DNA of 64,000 bases from Gnetum montanum (lineage: Eukaryota; Streptophyta; Gnetopsida; Gnetales; Gnetaceae). A program made the translations under genes and the position numbers. Positions 1 through 11,869 of this stretch are shown here, piece by piece; within the stretch, counting starts at the first letter, position 1, and every line of letters starts with the position of its first letter. The notes under the pieces are model-generated. The model saw only the letters and a list, made by a program, of their open reading frames with translations. It was not told the DNA's origin and made no database searches. The DNA lies in assembly GCA_015680685.1 (NCBI GenBank), contig MNCI01011971.1, positions 172,846-236,845 of the forward strand, written 5' to 3'.

Positions 1-3000
1 CATGCACTTAAGAGGATAGGTAAGTATAAAGAGCATCAAATCCCCTTGTACATCCTTGTCTATCCATTCAATTCTTCCCAAGTTTGAAAACCACCAAGGT
101 CACAAGTTCTTTAAAAGTTTTATTTAAGAAGGAACCACATATTTGCAAAACAAGGGAAACCCATAGAGGTTTGTGGATGCGTGGATGACATGGACCTACT
201 ACTTGTTATCATGAAACAAAAACCATGTCTTAGTTATCAACACCAAAATTTAAAGATAAAATCTAGACATTAGCAATCAAATAACATTATAGTACAAAAC
301 ACGATCAATGAATAACTATAGTTGCACTTAGTCCTAGTGACAAAAGAGAAAAACAAAACCAAACAAAACATAAGTAAAGAATTAGAAAAAATCAAACCAA
401 ATAAAGTAAAATAAAGAATAAATTATGAATATTTAAGAAATATAAAAATGTACTAAAAATGATGTAAAACAAAAAAGAAATAGCACTTATTAGTTCTTGA
501 TTCAAAATGGTACATCTCTTCCATGACTAAGTTCATGGCCAAGACAAGAACTACTAATTGGGTTATATGCTTCCATGCATTATTTGAATAATTTGGCATT
601 CTCATTTGCAAGCCACTAGGTATCATTTAGTTTAGTTGCTATTTTGTGGCCCTAGTTTTGCACACACTCTTGTTCCTTATGTTTGTTGTGGCCTAGTGTA
701 GGAATTAGATGGATACTTTGAACCTTTAGCCCACAGTTGCATCCTTTGTTATTACTAGTAATTCATGGAATGTTTTATCTCTCCTCAATGATAAGTTTAT
801 CTTTTACATTTTGTGTTGGGGTGGTGATAGTTGCTGGCTCTTACATATGATTGGGAGACATTATTTTGGCAAGGAATGATGTTGCACCAGATTGGCCTTG
901 TGCTATTTTCAATGAGCTAGAAGATATACATGTCTTATTTGCATGAGTGGAAACCATCCTAAAGAAGGAATGTTTTCTATATTTCTATGAATATCTACTA
1001 ACATGATTTTTTCTATGTATGTTCATAGCATAAGTGGCATTCTTTTGTTGAGGTTGAGATGCCAATTATTCTTGCATTATTAGTGGTGACATATGATGGA
1101 GGGAAATATAAGAGTAGTGAGGTTGTGCCAAAGATTAAGAGATTCAAGATGGTAATTCCATAGGAGATGTTACAGGTTGATGATATTTGGAGCATGGTAG
1201 TAATGATTTGATGTAGAGGAAGTAAAACTAGTTGGAAAAATAGGTTGCTGAACATAATATCCATATAGCTCTAGTTGGTAGTAAGGGTAGTGTTGGTTTG
1301 ATGATGGCCTCCTCGATGATTGTGGATTTTTCTACTATGGTTGATAGTAGTTTTGAGGCTAATAAGTCCTATTGAAATAGTATGATTGGCTATAGGATTT
1401 TCTATAATTACCTTGTGAGTAAAGTAATTTCCTAGGCATTTACTTTTGTACAAACTTGGGATTCAAAGCAAAAGCCCCATACTCATGTAGATGTAAGATG
1501 ACTAGGTAATAGCCCTTTGGATGGTCATATTGGCAAATGTCACATCCATCATGCTCTTCTATATTTGAGTCTATAACGTCTTCTACTATACCTATTTTTT
1601 CTTTGTACTGATAAGTGTTTGTACTTATTTCAATGTCCTTTTTCCTCTTTTTCTTTTAATCATTTGATTCTTTTGGCACTGCCTTCTCCCCTATGGTTTC
1701 TAAGTAGGTTGTAACGTTTTCATTCATCAACTCCCACATCTTATCTAGCCTTAATTCAACCTTAGTGATAGCCTTTTTGTATTAGCAAGGTTTGTTGTGA
1801 AATCAACACATCAAGAGCTTCCTCTTTCTCCTTATCATACATATGGACCTCTCTTGTTTGAAGAGTTGGGTCTTGATTATATTCCTCAACACTCTCCCTT
1901 TTACATCACTCTCCTTCTTCTTTCATTACCTATTCCACTAGACTTTTTATTCTATGGGTTCTTAATTTAGATAGTCGTCCTTCGGTGTAGATCACAAGGG
2001 TCTTCCTCATTTGGTTATGAAGCCCATCTATGATGTGGAGAAGCTACTCCTTTTAAGAAAACCCATGACCTAGAAATCTATGTAGTAGAGAATACTATTT
2101 TTCTAAGGCCACATCCAAGGATTCATGATTTCCTTGATTTCATCCTTGGATTTATTTTCTTAGATTAGATACTCTCTTAAAGGTTTGATAGTTTTTGTTA
2201 AAAAGCTTAAGCATTGTAGACCAAAAATGGATTGAATCTGACTCTAATGATCTATACCAACTCTTAGCTTCTTCTATGAGTTTCCTAGGAAAGAGCTTAA
2301 GCTTTTTACACTTACTTTTGATGTTCTTCAAGGACCAAGCATCATAGAAGGCTTGTAGATGACATTGTGGATCAAAATTATAGCCACCCTCAAATCTAGG
2401 AATGTTATTCATATCTAATTATTTGATGTGGCTTTCTCTTTGATGCCTATGAGGTATTCTAACTACCTCTTGGATTTGTGTCATGCTCCTAGTTACGAAC
2501 AAGAGTTTATTTTCATCAGACATGTCATTGTGATAATCATCATTTCTATTTGTTTGATAGTAATGATCTTGTCTATGCTCATTTTGATGTCTTTGAGTTT
2601 GATCTTGGGTTCAATTTCTATCCTTATCTTCATTCCATAGTGAAGCTCTATCTCTATACCTATGTTCATCTTCATCAAAACTAGATGTTGAGGAAGAAGA
2701 GAAATATGGTGAAATAGGAGAATCACCATGGCTCCTATAGTTCTCCCTATGGTCCCTTGATGTATCCTTTCTAAATTTAGAGGAGGTCCTAGGCCTTGAG
2801 TTCCTCTTTAATCTAGAACTTACTTCATCTCCTATATGGTTTTCTACATTAGCTAAATGTAGTCTTTGAGTGTAGTAAGGGCTTAAATGAAAATATGAAA
2901 CCCTTGTGTTTAGTGATTCACCCCAACTTTCTTCAGTATAGATCCTATCATTTAACCTACTAATGGTCTTATCATATGATGCATTATTGATCCTTTGTGA

Positions 3001-3157
3001 AGGATACATGCTTTCAATTAATAATGTGTGCATGACTTAAAATACTAATATTTCTAAAAATATAAATTGTTAATACTATTAAAACAATCATCTAGTGATT
3101 TCTCTATTATCCTAGATAGTACACATGACTAACTAAAGTCCTTGAAAATGACACCAA
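1..3157 (-). mobile_element. Ty3/gypsy family D, copy 1: internal region (gag end and 3' part), left end outside window
   Basis: This is the inside of a minus-strand LTR retrotransposon that begins at the LTR on its right (3158-3983). Reading right to left it holds a degenerate primer-binding site next to the LTR, gag (about 1490-3033), a proline-rich or low-complexity stretch (about 500-1450), and a non-coding 3' block (1-480). The same order is found at 48880-52033, so the limits come from comparing the two copies. No RT, RNase H or integrase signature lies between gag and the 3' block, so family D looks non-autonomous. The 3' end and its LTR are outside the window. Confidence 0.7.
1490..3033 (-). 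pseudogene. Retrotransposon gag (family D, copy 1), decayed
   Basis: Capsid-type gag polyprotein of a Ty3/gypsy element, which would form the cytoplasmic particle. The best core piece is 2152-2412, with 'NNIPRFEGGYNFDPQCHLQ' followed by a 'KLKLFPRKLIEEAKSWYRSL' stretch, the usual Retrotrans_gag pattern. The N-terminal piece 2611-3033 is Ser/Arg/Asp-rich. Near 1510-1540 a zinc-knuckle-like C-x2-C-x3-H motif ('CDICQYDHPKG') is still readable. The same domains recur in elements A, B, C and D2. Several stops and frameshifts separate the pieces, so no full protein can be made. It is translated away from the LTR at 3158-3983, as expected for a gag behind a 5' LTR. Confidence 0.75.
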
Positions 3158-3983
3158 TAATGAGCAATAAGCAATCACTACACCCAACCATACAAATCAT
3201 GAGCATTCACTAAGTGATTCAATTGAATTTTTTGGACTTTAACTCTTTAACTATACTAGGTCTAGGTAGTGAATCTAACAGACGTGATTGTTGTCTTCTC
3301 AATTTCACTTATGAAGTGCAAGTATATGGTTAAGTGTAATTGAGGAATATGATTTTTATCATTTTATGTTTATTTTTTAAATCAAGTAAGTTCTGAAAAT
3401 AAAGTATTTAAATTCTTAATTAATTTAATAACTAATTCATTCTTAACTAGTCCTAACATAAGCATCCATTTTCATCTACCATACACATCTAAACACATTA
3501 TAACACTACTGGGTTACCAAGTGTTAAGTGCTACTGGGATTACCAAGTGTTAAGTGTATCCTCAATATGATTGTACTTATCTGTATTAGTTATTCAAATT
3601 TAATTAATTAAATTAAAATGATTAAATAATGAATGCATAAAGTAAACATTAAGCTAAGTCCACATTCTACAAGGTTTATGAAGAAAGCTTGTCTTTATTG
3701 CAAATCACACCAAGGTGTTCAAGTACATCAATGCTTGAATAAAGATCTGTACACTTCCCACTCCTATTGTAGGCACTTAGAAAATATTCTAGCTTTGGAG
3801 AAATAAAATTCAAGAGTTTGGCTAGCTACTAATGAATGAATTCTATAAATGTAATTGTGAGTGCTTATTTATAGACAAGAAAAGACATTGTGTCAATGTG
3901 TATGCATCAATGTGTCAAACCCTACAGCGACATGATCACATTAATGGGATGCTGTCAACTAGCCCATGAAGGATGACTCATCA
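3158..3983 (-). repeat. LTR of family D/E (copy 1), shared by two element bodies
   Basis: About 826 bp, matching 52034-52870. On the plus strand it ends in CTCATCA like every other LTR of this superfamily here, and it starts at a TGATGAG-like end (mutated to TAATGAG). A TATAAATAAG-type box on the minus strand lies at about 3864-3874. To its left is a TTGGTGTC primer-binding-like site leading into gag. To its right (3984 on) is the sequence that normally precedes a 3' LTR, a decayed polypurine tract and 'TTGAATGAAAACTT' context. One LTR therefore serves as the 5' LTR of the left body and the 3' LTR of the right body. Confidence 0.75.
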
Positions 3984-4343
3984 CACATCGACAATTGAAT
4001 GAAAACTTATTCTCAAGTGAACAAAATGAGGAATAAGCTTCTTAAATTTTTTTGGAAAGCTATGTGATTACTAACTAACTACTAACACACAAACAAACAC
4101 TAAGTGTCAAAGTGTACGAATTTACAATCATTACAAAATTTGGTATTCATGACAGCAAAATTAAACACCATGACAAAAATTGACTATAAAACTCCTTTGG
4201 TGCATTAAAGAAAAGGAAGAAAATCCAATGGTCCTAGGAAGTGGAGGTTTCTAAGGTGTCAAAGGACCTTATCCTACCTCTAGCAACCATGGCTATTGTT
4301 GTTAAGGCTATGGTTGTAGTTGTTCAGATACAACTATGATTTC

Positions 4344-6290
4344 CTATGGAAGATGAAAAGAATCTAGCAATTCTTGAATCTTCTCCTCCTTACTCCTAGG
4401 ATCATACATGGTCCACACAGCATCACCAATGTGGGCTAATATCGAAACATTGCAAGGATAGGGCATTGGAGAAAACAACTCCTTCACATTGATGAACCAA
4501 GCTGCAAATTTTCTTTGTTCAATGTCAAATGCTTTAACAACATTCTGTAGCTTTTGGTAGTCATTAAACCTTCTATCCAGGTTCATAGCTATGTATCTCT
4601 AATTGGTGAAGCACTACCTAAGAACATCAAGTTTAGCATTCATTGTTTCAAGCTTCTACTTAGTCTCCTTATGCTGCTTGAACTCAACCTCATACAATAG
4701 GTACAAGGTGCCCACTTGCTTTTCCAAATCTAACCTTGACCTTTTAGCAGTTAGCATTGTCTAGTTTGCATAGAAAATATTGGTGAGTTTCATGTTTTTA
4801 GTAATCTTCTTGATCTATAGCTCCTTGAGGTAGATTTTAGCTTTTTTATATGTTTTCAGCTCATCAAAGATAGGCTGCCACACATCACCTCCTTGAATGA
4901 GCTGCTAGAGGACCTCATTCATCTTTTCCTTCACCAATTTGATTTTTTTTCATTAACCATTTTCTACAAACCAACCTAGACCCTGTAGTGGTTCTTCACC
5001 CTTTCAAATTTCAAATCCTCTTTCTTCTAGGTGATGATTTCGATTGCAGATCTCTGGCAAAGGGCACAAAGCTCCTTCATCAAGAGATTATGGTTCTTAG
5101 TTACCAACCTCCTCAAATCCATTGTCACCTTGGCAAGTTTCTCTTGCTATTGTCTCATATATTAAACCATTTATTTATTTTGAGTCATGATAGCATGTAG
5201 GTGATGATTGTCCTTAATCAGATTTGCATTCTCCTGGTGAATTTCCAATGAGAACTTTTGAATGTTATATATGATGGCATTAGCCAAGCACTGGTCAAAG
5301 ATCATTGACTCCTTTGCATACTCAACTTATTGAAGTTTATACTAATACTGCTAAAAAGCTTCATCCCTGCTCACTACTTGGCTAATTACCATGGGATTAG
5401 TGAGGTGGGCTCTCTTACAACTTTTGTAGCCAAGCCCCAATTCTCAACTCTAGCTATTTCAAGTTGAGCCTTGGTAATGATGCACCTACCCCTTAACTCT
5501 ACCAATGCTTACTGGGTAGTAGTAATGTCACCTAGAAGGTCAAAGATCTTTAGGATCAGTTATCAGTTTTCCACTAGTCATTCCAACAACTCCTCATGTT
5601 GGGTTGTGCTGAGCCTTCTACTAATAATTCCTATAGATGTTTGCACATCTCTAAGTATAGCACTATCTAGCATAGATGTCATAGGAATACTTGGGATCTC
5701 ACCCACTCTATCTATCACCACCTTGACCACCGTTTCTTGACCTTAATCCTACATCAACAAGAGAGTTATCCCATCTTCCTCCTCCAAGAACATCAAGAAG
5801 GTAGCAGCATTTCTAGAGATTTTTGGGAATTTTTGTTATCCTAGAATGGACACTATTACCTCTCGAGCACTAGGATTTGAGTGTGTATGTGCATGCATTC
5901 ACTAGGCATAGAAAGTTGGCACGGTGTCCTTCAACCAACTTATTGTATGAGTTACCTCATTCAGATGGCTCAAGGTTTGTTGGTAGATAGACGGGTCACC
6001 ACTCAAACCATCTTGCATGTTGTAAGAGTTATTCTTGGAGCTTTTGCATGTGCTCTATAGTAGCACATGCCTCTAGCATCATTTCATGAGTGGGTTGCAA
6101 TGGTGGTTATTCCTATTCCTTGGTCATGGTAGGGACCTTGTCCTTCATGATTTTTTCCTAAGGGCAATAGAATCATGTCTTAATGTGTCATTGATATAGC
6201 AAGCTATCCCTAGATATGAGGTATGGAAAGGGAAGTTTCTTCCTCTCACACTCAGTTTTTTAAACCACTTTTCTATCTCTAGATAGATCA
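4344..6290 (-). pseudogene. Extra 3' ORF of family E: glutamine-rich coiled-coil protein, copy 1
   Basis: A long minus-strand frame, broken by many stops, lies between integrase and the 3' LTR, the slot that env-like or additional ORFs occupy in Athila and Tat/Ogre elements. The longest open piece (4344-4586, 80 aa) ends in 'IGDAVWTMYDPRSKEEKIQE' and a short Leu-rich tail. Upstream pieces are rich in Leu, Glu, Lys and Gln with heptad-like spacing, so a coiled coil is likely. I see no signal peptide or membrane span. Most stops are TAG or TAA where the other copies have CAG or CAA. Related copies are at 59000-60985 and 45589-47000, and a plus-strand C-terminal piece is at 35281-35410. Function unknown; nucleocapsid-like or env-like roles are only possibilities. 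Confidence 0.55.
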
Positions 6291-7399
6291 ATTGTGTCAT
6301 GTGGATGATTTGAACCTCCAAATGTTGATAGAATTATCAAAACTAATGCTTTTTGTCCAAAGCATGATTAGATTTAATTACAAGAATCCTGCAAAAATAA
6401 AAAAATCTAAAGGATATGATGATTGGGAGGACATGTATTTTGATGGTTCAAATGAATGTGACAATGTCAAAACCATACTTTTCTTAGTTGCTGAAGTACC
6501 AAAAATAGTGGACATAACATTACCTCATAATAATGGATCTTGTTAAGATGTTAATGGAGGATTCATCAAGAACATCAGTGATGACCTGATAATGTACCTA
6601 CAAAGATAAAAAGAAGAGAAAATAAATTAGATTAGAGGAGAATGTAAGGATATCATCAATACATCTATCATGAGGATAGGGTTGTATCATATAATTCCTA
6701 CATACAATATGGCTAAAAGGATGCCATTAATAGTGCTTCATACCATGTCCCACTTAGACTCTTAACACACCCTCACTAAAATAGAATAGTATCACTCAAT
6801 TCTCACTAATGTGTTGATGAGAGGAAAGGAAATAGATATGAAATGGTTAGAGGAAAAATAAAGAACAGAAAATAGGAAATATGACATATCGACTTATGAA
6901 ATCAACAAAAAATAACAAAACAAGGATAGAAATGAGGAACATCACCTATACATCAAGTTGAGGTGTTATATCACAAAAGTGAGACATGGCTAGATCCCCC
7001 TAGTTTAAAAATGTTGATAACTTGATATAATTCTCTCCCTGTCCTACTCAACCTATACACATCCTTACATGAAGAAATGGTAGAACACTCATGGCTCTCT
7101 ACATAATGGAGATCACTTATAAACATCTACACCATGGTTTGTTAATAGGAAGAAATATTAGTAGAATGGGATAGGAAGAAAGTGGAAAAATACATAAAAC
7201 TATATAGGAGATGTATAGAATAATAGTGGGAAAAAAAATAGAGGAGAGAGCATATGTGTATCTATAATAAAAAGTAAGAAAGTAAGAGAATTGAAAATAA
7301 TGGAATAAAGCATAGGTGAAATAAGAGGTAAGGGTTACAATAAACTTGATGAAGATTAACTTTGTTTTGCTTTAAATATAGTACTTTTGTGATATTCTT

Positions 7400-8138
7400 A
7401 ATTTATAGGATTTGGATATTGATTCTCATATGAGTCTACAAGGTAATATGCTCTATTATTGATATGTTTACGGTGATGAAGAATCCTTAGTAGTTGGGAG
7501 AGAACTTGGATGTCTTGGAATTTGAAAAATATTGTAGGAAAAGATCAACTTCCTTAATGTCCCTTATTTAAACATGCTTATCATGGCTATGACATACAGC
7601 TTCTTGATGATTTTAAATATTAATTTGTACTTGCTTGTAGTTATCTATATGAGTCTCTAACTCAACACAATGCTTATTTCATTCTCCTTATTTGTCATCT
7701 AATTATTTTTAAGTCTACTCAAAAAGATGATACATCTAGTTCCACTGATAACATCACTTCAAATCCATAGGTCAACATGAATGGGATTCAACAAGTTGTA
7801 TTTTGGAAAATGATTCCATGGATGCAAAGGATATGAGATTACTAGTAAAGAAAGTTTTGTTGAGAATAATCAACCATATCTTTGAGAAAATCAATAAGGT
7901 ATTATTGGTTGATTCATCTTAATCATTGGACTGGGGATAATAGGGAGATGATAATGATTAGATATTTTGATACTAATCATAGAACTTTGTAACATCTTTA
8001 TTGTTTAATAGAAATTCATTATAGGTTACAATGTACAAAGATATACCAAAGCAAGTGATGATATGATCTAAGATGAAACAATAGATCTACTTGAATGTGT
8101 TACATTTCAAAGAGATAACTTTAATCCACTTAGCGTAA
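7400..8138 (-). pseudogene. Integrase C-terminal remnant of family E, copy 1
   Basis: Identified through the better-preserved copy at 62100-62910, with which it aligns along its length. Translation here is shattered by stops and frameshifts, so none of the catalytic residues can be placed. The stretch near 7490-7620 corresponds to the integrase C-terminal domain in copy 2 ('VDLVLEYFSNAKTSKFSPN'). The right edge, near 8138, is where homology to copy 2 ends abruptly. Confidence 0.45.
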
Positions 8139-8501
8139 ACAAACTCAAGATTCTGTTAATCAAATCTTCTGTAAACAAAGTTTCAAAATCAAATATTTGA
8201 AATGTAAATTAAATATTAGCTACTTGAATATTTGATTTTAAAACATTTTTTTAGTCACATTAGTAGCCAATGTGGGCATGTGATATGGTAACATAGGATA
8301 GTGACATGACACTAGCATAAAAGGGAAAGTGATACTAAACCAAAAAACTTTTCTCATATACTCATTTTTTCTTAGCATTCTTTGACATTAGAGCAAATTG
8401 ATATGATGATATGCAAAAGAAATAATTGAAGAGTAGGATGTTGTTCAAAGAGGGTTGGGCTCATAGGGGGAGATGTAGAAAGAATGTAATCAAGAAAAGA
8501 A
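8139..8501. other. Unassigned AT-rich spacer
   Basis: No reading frame, LTR end or convincing similarity to other parts of the window. It lies between the truncated family E copy and the duplication around the N. Confidence 0.4.
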
Positions 8502-8595
8502 AGGTCTCACAAGTATAAGATTCACAAGAGTTGGGGTAACTAATCCCNCAGGTCTCACAAGTATAAGATTCACAAGAGTTGGGGTAACTAATCCC
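8502..8595. repeat. Exact 46-bp direct duplication flanking a single N
   Basis: Bases 8502-8547 and 8550-8595 are identical over 46 bp, and position 8548 is an N. Perfect identity beside an ambiguity code, in a region where other repeats have decayed by many percent, is what two overlapping contig ends leave when joined with a placeholder. It is most likely an assembly artefact rather than a biological repeat. Confidence 0.85.
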
Positions 8596-8599
8596 ATCA

Positions 8600-9226
8600 A
8601 ACCTTTCCATAATTTTTGATTTTTGCATTGGAATGAGCATTTTCATGAGGCAAAAGGAATTTAGTTCTTAGTATTCATGGAGAGGGTGTTGGTGGTGGTG
8701 GGAAAATGGACAAAGGATTTGGATTTGGTGAGGAAGAAGCATATGGAGTAAGGTTTTGAATTTAGTGAGTGAGAAGCATGTGGATGTGGATGTAGATGCA
8801 AAGGAAAGAGGAAGGATTTTGAGCCAATAGTGGACACAAAAAAGAAGATTTTTTGTATGCTTTCAGACCTCCTTCAGCAACAACAACAATAGCAATTCAA
8901 CCTCTGTCACCTCCACCACCATAAGCATTAGAACTTTGTGAAGGACCTCCAACATCATAAAAGCCTCCACCTCTAGTTATTATTTGAGAAATCACATTAT
9001 CTTGAGGAAACGTAAGGGTACCTAATGGAATTTTATAAAAAGTGTTCAATTTTATTGTCATGGATACCATTTTTGTAATTTTGTATAATCTAGCACTTAG
9101 AGTTGGTTAGTCACTTAGTTTATTTCTTTCCTAAGTTAATAAATTTCATACTTTCCCAAATTTTGTAAGAAGCTTGATCCTAATTTTGTTCACTCAAGGA
9201 TGAGTTTTCAATCAGTTGTGGATGTA
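8600..9226 (+). mobile_element. 3' internal end of a plus-strand family D/E-like retrotransposon
   Basis: The stretch before the LTR fragment at 9227 has the layout of the 3' end of family E in the opposite orientation. It has a Gln-rich, Pro/His-rich piece (about 8860-8990, including five consecutive Gln codons), then an AT-rich stretch and a short purine-rich run with 'CACTCAAGGATGAG' context (about 9190-9226), the mirror of the sequence that follows the minus-strand LTRs. No intact ORF remains. Assignment rests on this context and on the similar plus-strand arrangement at 35281-35747. Confidence 0.5.
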
Positions 9227-9835
9227 TGATGAAGTGTCATATACAAACTATGTCAATGATCATGTGTTGATGCAGCCCCATCAATGCATGGTGACATGCA
9301 TGAATGTAAATGCATTAATGCTAATGTAGGCAAAGCCTATATAAATGCATGCATTAACTACATTTAGGACACCGTAAGTCCATAGTATAGCAAGGGTTTT
9401 TCAATTTTCTTTCTCTAAAGTTAGAAGATTTTCCTTTGAGTGTCGATAGTGTTAATCAAAGATATTGTACATATCTTTATTTGAGTGTCATGTACCTAAA
9501 CACCTTGGCATGAATGAGAATAAAGACAAGATTTCTAACATTTATTGTAGCACTAAAATAGTTTAATATTTTTTATTTTCACTTTACTTTTAATACACTT
9601 TACATTCCTCATCTTAAGAAATTAATGCATTTAATCATGAACATAAAAGTATGAAAAATTTAATCATAGTGTATAGTGCTTGGTAATCCTAGTAGTGGTT
9701 ATTTAGTACGTCCAGTAATCATCACTTGGTAACCCAATAGTGTTAATACTAGTTCATGATGTGTTTGGTAAGTGGGAATAACTACTTATGTTAGGATAGT
9801 TAGAAACTAGAATAGATAAGTAGTTAAATAGTCAG
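9227..9835 (+). repeat. Plus-strand LTR fragment (family D/E type), 3' truncated
   Basis: Starts TGATGAAGTGTC and runs through features shared, in reverse complement, with the LTRs at 3158-3983 and 52034-52870: 'CATCAATGCATG' runs, the 'CTTGGTAACCCA' motif pair, and 'TATGTTAGGATAGTTAG'. Similarity fades near 9835, about 200 bp short of a full LTR. The copy at 35748-36345 fades at a comparable point. Confidence 0.6.
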
Positions 9836-10669
9836 TCATATTTAAGCTTCACTTATCATAGTTTCCTAGTTGAAATGTTGAAACTCCATAGTAATTTTAG
9901 CAAACTAGAAAATATGATATCTCAAGAACCATAACTTCGATTTTAGTGAACCAATGATTAAAACTAATGTTTTTCAACATCTCAAACACATTGGTGAGAT
10001 TAAATTTTATGGAGGACATTATGCTAAAGTACTTCCTTAATAAAAATAATTAATGAAATATTCAATTATAATTAAAATTAACTCCAAATTCTATTTTAGT
10101 AATAAAAAGTAATAAGGGATATGGTTCAAGTAGGTTCATGGTCCAAAATTGCACCATGAACAAAGTAATATATAATCACATGTGCATAATAAGAATAAAA
10201 GTTGCATAATTAAATGTGTGTAACAAAAAATAAATGTGCATAACTGAATGTGTATAATAAAAATTGAATGTGCATAAGGAATAAAATATGCATAGCCAAA
10301 TACTTGTAAAAGCATAATAACTAATAATCAGAAAAAATTTTAAGGGTAATTGAATTTCAACATTGAATCATAAAATATATAGTAAATCTATGACCAAGCT
10401 GCAATAGTAGTAATACAAAGGATGCAAAACTTTAGTAAAATACCCTTGCAAGTAGATTCTATTCACTTATGTAGAAAACTAACAACAACATTAACAACAA
10501 TAATAGTAATAATAGTAATGATAATGATATAACATTATGATTGAACAATGAAAATTAGAGCTAATCAATTAAAATGTATGTAAAAATATTAAATAATTAA
10601 TTACATGTACTAAATTAAATAATTAAACCTAATCAAAATTTTAGGTTTTGATAGTAATACAGTAGTATA
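9836..10669. other. AT-rich spacer with short tandem motifs
   Basis: No gene seen. Between about 10175 and 10310 the word TGTGCATAA and close variants recur every 20-25 bp. At about 10485-10535 there is an imperfect AAC/AAT/AGT trinucleotide run. Both look like simple-sequence expansion. Confidence 0.6.
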
Positions 10670-11865
10670 TTAGACTTGAACCAATAGTATCAAAAAATCA
10701 ATTTGGATTTATGTCAGGAAGATCTACTATACAGGCTATTTTTTTATTTGATAACTAATGGAAAAATTCAGAAAACATAGAAAAAATTTACATATAATCT
10801 TCATTGATTTGGAAATAGCATATGATAGACTGCCTAGGGATATTATTTGGTGGACCTTGCAAAGGAAAAACATGCCTGATAAATATATTAAAGTGATTCA
10901 AGACATATATGAAAGAGATACCACTAAAATTAGAATAGCTTGTGGAATAACATCTAATTTTCTAGTCATAGTAGGTCTACATAAAGGGTATGCACTTAAT
11001 GAGAATTTATTTTCCATTATTATGGATGAATTAAAAATGAAAATACAAGATGAAATTCCTTGGTGTATGCTAGTTGCAAATGATATTGTGTTGGTGGATA
11101 CAATTCATGAACATATTATTGCTAAAATGGAGAAGTGGAGACATGCTCTTGAATCAAATGACTTAAAAATTAGTAGAGGTAAGATAGAATATATGGAATG
11201 TAATTTTAATAACAACATAAATAGTGGTTGAAAAAAGGGATAATTCAAGGCAAAAAAAGGTTCCTTGCTACAAATAGTTTATCTACCTAGGATTAATGCT
11301 CTAATAAGATGGTGAAGTTAATAAAGATATTAGAAATAGAATTGAGGGAGGATGGTCAAAATGGAGATAGGCTCATGTTCTTCTATGTGATAATAGAATA
11401 CCAATAAAATTAACAAGAAAATTTTGTAGGATAATAATAAGACCTACTATCTTATATGATGTTGATTGTTGGGCAATACAAAAGAGGCATGAACAAAAAA
11501 TCAGTGTGGTATGGATGAATTATTAGATGGATGTTGAATATTACTAGAGGAGATAAAATACACAATAAAAACATTAGAATAAGACTTGTAGAGGCTTCTA
11601 TTTCAAATAAGCTACAAGAGTGACAACTTAGCTGGTATAGACATGTGTAATGAAGATAAAACAATGAGCCCATAAATAAAGGTTTCTATATCACTGTTCC
11701 AAGAAAGACACTGAAAAGAAGATGAAATAAGACATGAGAAAAAATGACTAAAGATGATTTGAATACACAAGGATCTTGCTCTTCATAGAGTTGAATAGTA
11801 AAATAAAAGCCTCAAGTAGCCAACCCCATTTTGTTGTGAGAAGGCTAGGATGATGATGATGAAAT
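10670..11865 (+). pseudogene. RTE-type LINE reverse transcriptase, 5'-truncated and decayed
   Basis: Plus-strand remnant of a non-LTR retrotransposon. Block 'NQFGFMSGRST' (about 10697-10730) is followed by a frameshift near 10750, then an open 157-aa piece (10758-11231) with 'FIDLEIAYDRLPRDI', a 'GLHKGYAL' box and 'PWCMLVANDIVLVD', where plant RTE elements have an ADD catalytic box; the second position reads Asn here. Downstream, broken frames carry the C-terminal thumb-like region ('RGGWSKW'-type and 'CWAIQKRHEQK' words). The sequence ends near 11865 in a short GATGATGATGA repeat, the typical 3' tail of this clade. The endonuclease domain is missing, as expected from 5' truncation. It abuts a minus-strand Copia fragment. 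Confidence 0.85.
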
Positions 11866-11869
11866 ATGT

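Larger units (their letters stand above)
3984..8138 (-). mobile_element. Ty3/gypsy family E, copy 1: 3' half (integrase remnant, extra ORF, 3' UTR)
   Basis: Collinear with 52871-53150 plus 58925-62830 on the right side of the window. Read on the minus strand from 8138 down to 3984, it holds a decayed integrase end (about 7400-8138), about 1 kb with no readable frame, a long extra ORF (about 4344-6290), and a short 3' UTR into the LTR at 3158-3983. Homology with copy 2 stops near 8138, where copy 2 continues into the integrase core, so this copy is truncated at its 5' side. Plus-strand reading frames in this interval are not conserved between copies and are not called. Confidence 0.7.

Noticed and set aside
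3984-4245. A separate solo LTR to the right of 3983
   Set aside because: Comparison with 52871-53150 and with the polypurine side of A and C shows this is the internal 3' UTR, not an LTR.
6292-6546. An 84-aa plus-strand frame with apparently ordinary composition
   Set aside because: The matching region of the second copy (about 60990-61240) has stops and shifts in that frame, so it is not conserved.
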